A DNA stretch of 64,000 nucleotides from Chitinophagaceae bacterium (lineage in GTDB: Bacteria; Bacteroidota; Bacteroidia; Chitinophagales; Chitinophagaceae). Positions 61,849 through 64,000 of the stretch are shown piece by piece. Each line of letters starts with the position of its first letter. The first letter of the stretch is position 1. The DNA lies in NCBI GenBank assembly GCA_016713085.1, contig JADJPV010000002.1, positions 1,426,001-1,490,000 of the forward strand, written 5' to 3'. Below the pieces are notes generated by a model. That model was not told the DNA's origin. It did no database searches and worked only from the letters and a program-made list of their open reading frames with translations. A program made the position numbers and the translations under genes.

Positions 61849-61911
61849 CAATGCGTTACACTTTAGTTTTTCATTTTACATTTTGGTTTCTTCATTTCTA
61901 ATTTTCATTCT

Positions 61912-63147
61912 ATGCATACAACAGTATCTGTTTCAGCCGGTTCACAGCATTATATTGACCTCGAAGAAAAATACGGCGCACATAATTATCATCCATTGCC
62001 TGTAGTATTAAAAAAAGGCGAAGGCGTGTTTTTATATGATGTAGACGATAAACGTTATTTCGATTTCCTAAGCGGTTACTCTGCAGTGAATCAGGGTCAT
62101 TGTCACCCAAAGATTATTGCTGCACTGATTGAACAGGCACAGCAACTCACTTTAACCTCAAGGGCTTTTCACAGCAACCTGCTGGGTGAATATGAAAAGT
62201 TCGTTACTGAATATTTCGGTTATGATAAAGTGTTACCGATGAATACTGGTGTGGAAGCTGTTGAAACTGCCATCAAGCTTGCACGCAGATGGGGCTATGA
62301 AGTGAAAGGGATTGAAGACAACAAAGCAAAGATCATTGTATGTGCCCATAACTTTCATGGTCGTACAAGCGCAGTCATTTCTTTCAGCACCGACCCAAGT
62401 TCTTACACAAAGTTTGGACCTTATATGCCTGGCTTTGAAGTAATTCCTTATAATGATTTAGCTGCTCTGAAAGAAGCATTACAGGATGAGCATGTATGCG
62501 GTTTCTTGGTTGAGCCTATTCAGGGTGAAGCAGGTGTGGTTGTTCCCGATGAAGGTTATTTATCTACTGCCAAACAATACTGCGAAGCAGCCAATGTATT
62601 ATTTATAGCTGATGAAATACAAACCGGTTTGTGCCGTACCGGTAAGATGCTTGCCTGCGATCATGAAAATGTTCGCCCGGATATTCTTCTTTTGGGCAAG
62701 GCTTTAAGCGGAGGTGTGTTACCTGTAAGTGCAATACTTGCGGATAATGAAATCATGATGACAATAAAACCAGGTGAACACGGAAGTACTTATGGTGGTA
62801 ATCCCCTCGCCTGTCATGTAGCCATCACTGCATTGAAAGTATTGAAAGATGAACAGCTTGCTGAAAAAGCTGAGGTATTGGGACAGCAATTAAGAAATGA
62901 GCTAAACGCTCTCAACTCCCCTTTCATCAGCCTGGTAAGAGGAAAAGGATTGCTGAATGCAGTCATCATCAAACATCAAAACCCGGAAGCTGCCTGGGAT
63001 CTTTGTGTAGAAATGAAAGAACATGGATTACTTGCCAAGCCAACGCATGGCGATAAAATACGTTTAGCCCCACCGTTAGTGATCACAAAAGAACAAATCA
63101 GTGAATGTGTGGAGATCGTTAGAAAGAGTTTGCTTATTCTCCGGTAA
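61912..63147 (+). CDS. rocD: Ornithine aminotransferase
   Basis: 411 residues, full length for the class III aminotransferase that converts ornithine and 2-oxoglutarate to glutamate-5-semialdehyde and glutamate. Motifs: SAGSQHYIDLEEKYGAHNYHPLPVVLKKGEGVFLYDVDDKRYFDFLSGYSAVNQGHCHPKII, MNTGVEAVETAIKLARRWGYEVKGI, LFIADEIQTGLCRTGKML (D of the PLP-binding motif), LLLGKALSGGVLPVSAIL (Schiff-base lysine) and GEHGSTYGGNPLACHVAITAL. Confidence 0.95.
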   Translation: MHTTVSVSAGSQHYIDLEEKYGAHNYHPLPVVLKKGEGVFLYDVDDKRYFDFLSGYSAVNQGHCHPKIIAALIEQAQQLTLTSRAFHSNLLGEYEKFVTEYFGYDKVLPMNTGVEAVETAIKLARRWGYEVKGIEDNKAKIIVCAHNFHGRTSAVISFSTDPSSYTKFGPYMPGFEVIPYNDLAALKEALQDEHVCGFLVEPIQGEAGVVVPDEGYLSTAKQYCEAANVLFIADEIQTGLCRTGKMLACDHENVRPDILLLGKALSGGVLPVSAILADNEIMMTIKPGEHGSTYGGNPLACHVAITALKVLKDEQLAEKAEVLGQQLRNELNALNSPFISLVRGKGLLNAVIIKHQNPEAAWDLCVEMKEHGLLAKPTHGDKIRLAPPLVITKEQISECVEIVRKSLLILR

Positions 63148-63153
63148 AGTTTT

Positions 63154-63223
63154 TAGCCTGTAGCCGATAGTTATTAGTAACCACAGCTAATAACTATCAG
63201 CTATCCACTACCGGCTATTGGCT
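63154..63223. repeat. Intergenic inverted repeat between rocD and glnS
   Basis: TAGCCGATAGTTATTAG (63161-63177) and CTAATAACTATCAGCTA (63187-63203) pair with one mismatch around a 9-nt loop, with looser TAGCC/GGCTA words outside. There is no T-tract, so it is not an obvious terminator. Confidence 0.65.
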
Positions 63224-63236
63224 TGCTTATAACCCT

Positions 63237-63244
63237 TATTTTTG
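63237..63244 (+). promoter_or_regulatory. Putative -7 box of glnS
   Basis: TATTTTTG fits TAnnTTTG, 22 bp before the glnS ATG, with a TTG at 63218-63220. The spacing of 16 bp is on the short side. Confidence 0.45.
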
Positions 63245-63265
63245 CACCTCAATTACAAGAAAGAC

Positions 63266-64000
63266 ATGAGTGAAGAGAAAAGCCTGAATTTTATTGAAGA
63301 ATTGATTGAAGAGGATCTGAAGAGTGGAAAATATCAATCCATCGTTACCCGTTTCCCGCCAGAGCCAAATGGTTACCTCCATATTGGTCATGCGTCCAGT
63401 ATCTGTTTAAACTTTGGTTTAACACAGAAATATCCCGGCTATACCAACCTGCGGTTTGATGATACCAATCCTGTTACAGAAGAAACAGAATATGTTGACA
63501 GCATCAAAGATGATATCCGCTGGCTTGGATTTACATGGAAACATGAACTATACGCTTCTGATTATTTTGAAACACTTTATCAATATGCCATCACCCTCAT
63601 CAAAAAACGACTGGCTTATGTAGATGATTCCACTTCAGAAGAAATGGCAACGATGAAAGGATCGCCAACAGAACCTGGCAAAAACAGCCCATACCGTGAC
63701 CGCAGTATCGATGAAAACCTGGTTTTATTTGAGCGGATGAAGAATGGTGATTTCCCCGATGGTACACATACCCTGCGTGCAAAGATTGACATGGCGCATA
63801 TCAACATGCTGATGCGTGATCCGATCTTGTACCGCATTAAACATGCCCATCATCACCGCACTGGTGACAAATGGTGCATCTATCCCATGTATGATTTCGC
63901 ACATGGTCAGAGTGATTCAATTGAAAACATCACCCACTCTATCTGCACGCTGGAGTTTGTTCCCCACCGTGAGTTATACGACTGGTTGATTGAACAACTG
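63266..64000 (+). CDS. glnS: Glutamine-tRNA ligase, N-terminal part
   Basis: The ATG at 63266 opens a frame that runs to the window edge, about 245 residues of the ~555 of GlnS. It reads MSEEKSLNFIEELIEEDLKSGKYQSIVTRFPPEPNGYLHIGHASSICLNFGLTQKYPGYTNLRFDDTNPVTEETEYVDSIKDDI, with the HIGH motif (HIGHAS) and the class I glutamine/glutamate-type FPPEPNGYLHIGH block, then SPYRDRSIDENLVLFERMKNGDFPDGTHTLRAKIDM and PMYDFAHGQSDSIENITHSICTLEF. The KMSKS part lies beyond the window. It attaches glutamine to tRNA-Gln. Confidence 0.96.
   Translation, partial: MSEEKSLNFIEELIEEDLKSGKYQSIVTRFPPEPNGYLHIGHASSICLNFGLTQKYPGYTNLRFDDTNPVTEETEYVDSIKDDIRWLGFTWKHELYASDYFETLYQYAITLIKKRLAYVDDSTSEEMATMKGSPTEPGKNSPYRDRSIDENLVLFERMKNGDFPDGTHTLRAKIDMAHINMLMRDPILYRIKHAHHHRTGDKWCIYPMYDFAHGQSDSIENITHSICTLEFVPHRELYDWLIEQL

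Overview
The window is one continuous stretch of an AT-rich Bacteroidota chromosome. The best fit is the Chitinophagaceae or a close relative. Support comes from type IX secretion sorting domains, Wza/Wzc/UpxY-type exopolysaccharide genes, TAnnTTTG -7 promoter boxes, the large two-domain NagB, DUF2911 and DUF2452 proteins, and the general style of the core enzymes. No plasmid, phage, CRISPR or transposase gene was seen.

Layout. Positions 1-15.5k hold the end of Tex, a beta-barrel protein, a GT-C type membrane protein, several secreted proteins of unknown role, a large BNR/VPS10-type beta-propeller protein, a type IX-secreted beta-helix protein, PdxJ, a small SET-domain protein and a DUF2452 protein. 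Positions 15.7-20k hold a UbiD-family decarboxylase and NagB. A tRNA-Arg(ACG) follows at 20.2k. Positions 20.3-24.9k are one 1520-residue secreted protein with a beta-helix and eight tandem 96-residue Ig/PKD-like repeats.

Positions 25.3-52.1k are a single, almost entirely co-directional exopolysaccharide/O-antigen cluster. It runs: Wza-like lipoprotein, Wzc-like kinase, UpxY antiterminator, a perfect 46-bp palindrome, two FdtA-like sugar ketoisomerases, an ATP-grasp ligase, a HAD phosphatase, a FemAB/GNAT-like transferase, a PglD-like acyltransferase, a DegT aminotransferase, a Wzx flippase, about eight glycosyltransferases, a Wzy-like polymerase, an acyltransferase-3, a WecG/TagA transferase, a WcaJ-like initiating transferase, a flavoprotein, a hexapeptide acyltransferase and VanZ. 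The logic is: WcaJ loads the first sugar on undecaprenyl phosphate, the glycosyltransferases extend it, the ketoisomerase/aminotransferase/acyltransferase set makes an acylated 3-amino-deoxysugar, Wzx flips, Wzy polymerises and Wza/Wzc export. The ATP-grasp/HAD/FemAB trio may add an amino acid or similar decoration.

Positions 52.2-64k return to housekeeping genes: amidohydrolase, RlmH, rhomboid protease, TilS, TPR protein, EtfB/EtfA, a bifunctional nuclease, IspE, a glyoxalase-like protein, ornithine aminotransferase and the start of GlnS.

Two things shape how to read the window. First, at least a dozen genes, including core ones (nagB, ispE), are interrupted by frameshifts that are nearly all repaired by adding one base, usually to a short A, T, G or C run. 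This looks like residual deletion error of long-read sequencing more than mass gene decay. Second, the intergenic spaces carry several kinds of inverted or short-period repeats. One pair flanks a four-helix-bundle (23S intervening-sequence protein type) gene sitting between etfB and etfA, and a related pair without a gene lies about 2 kb away.
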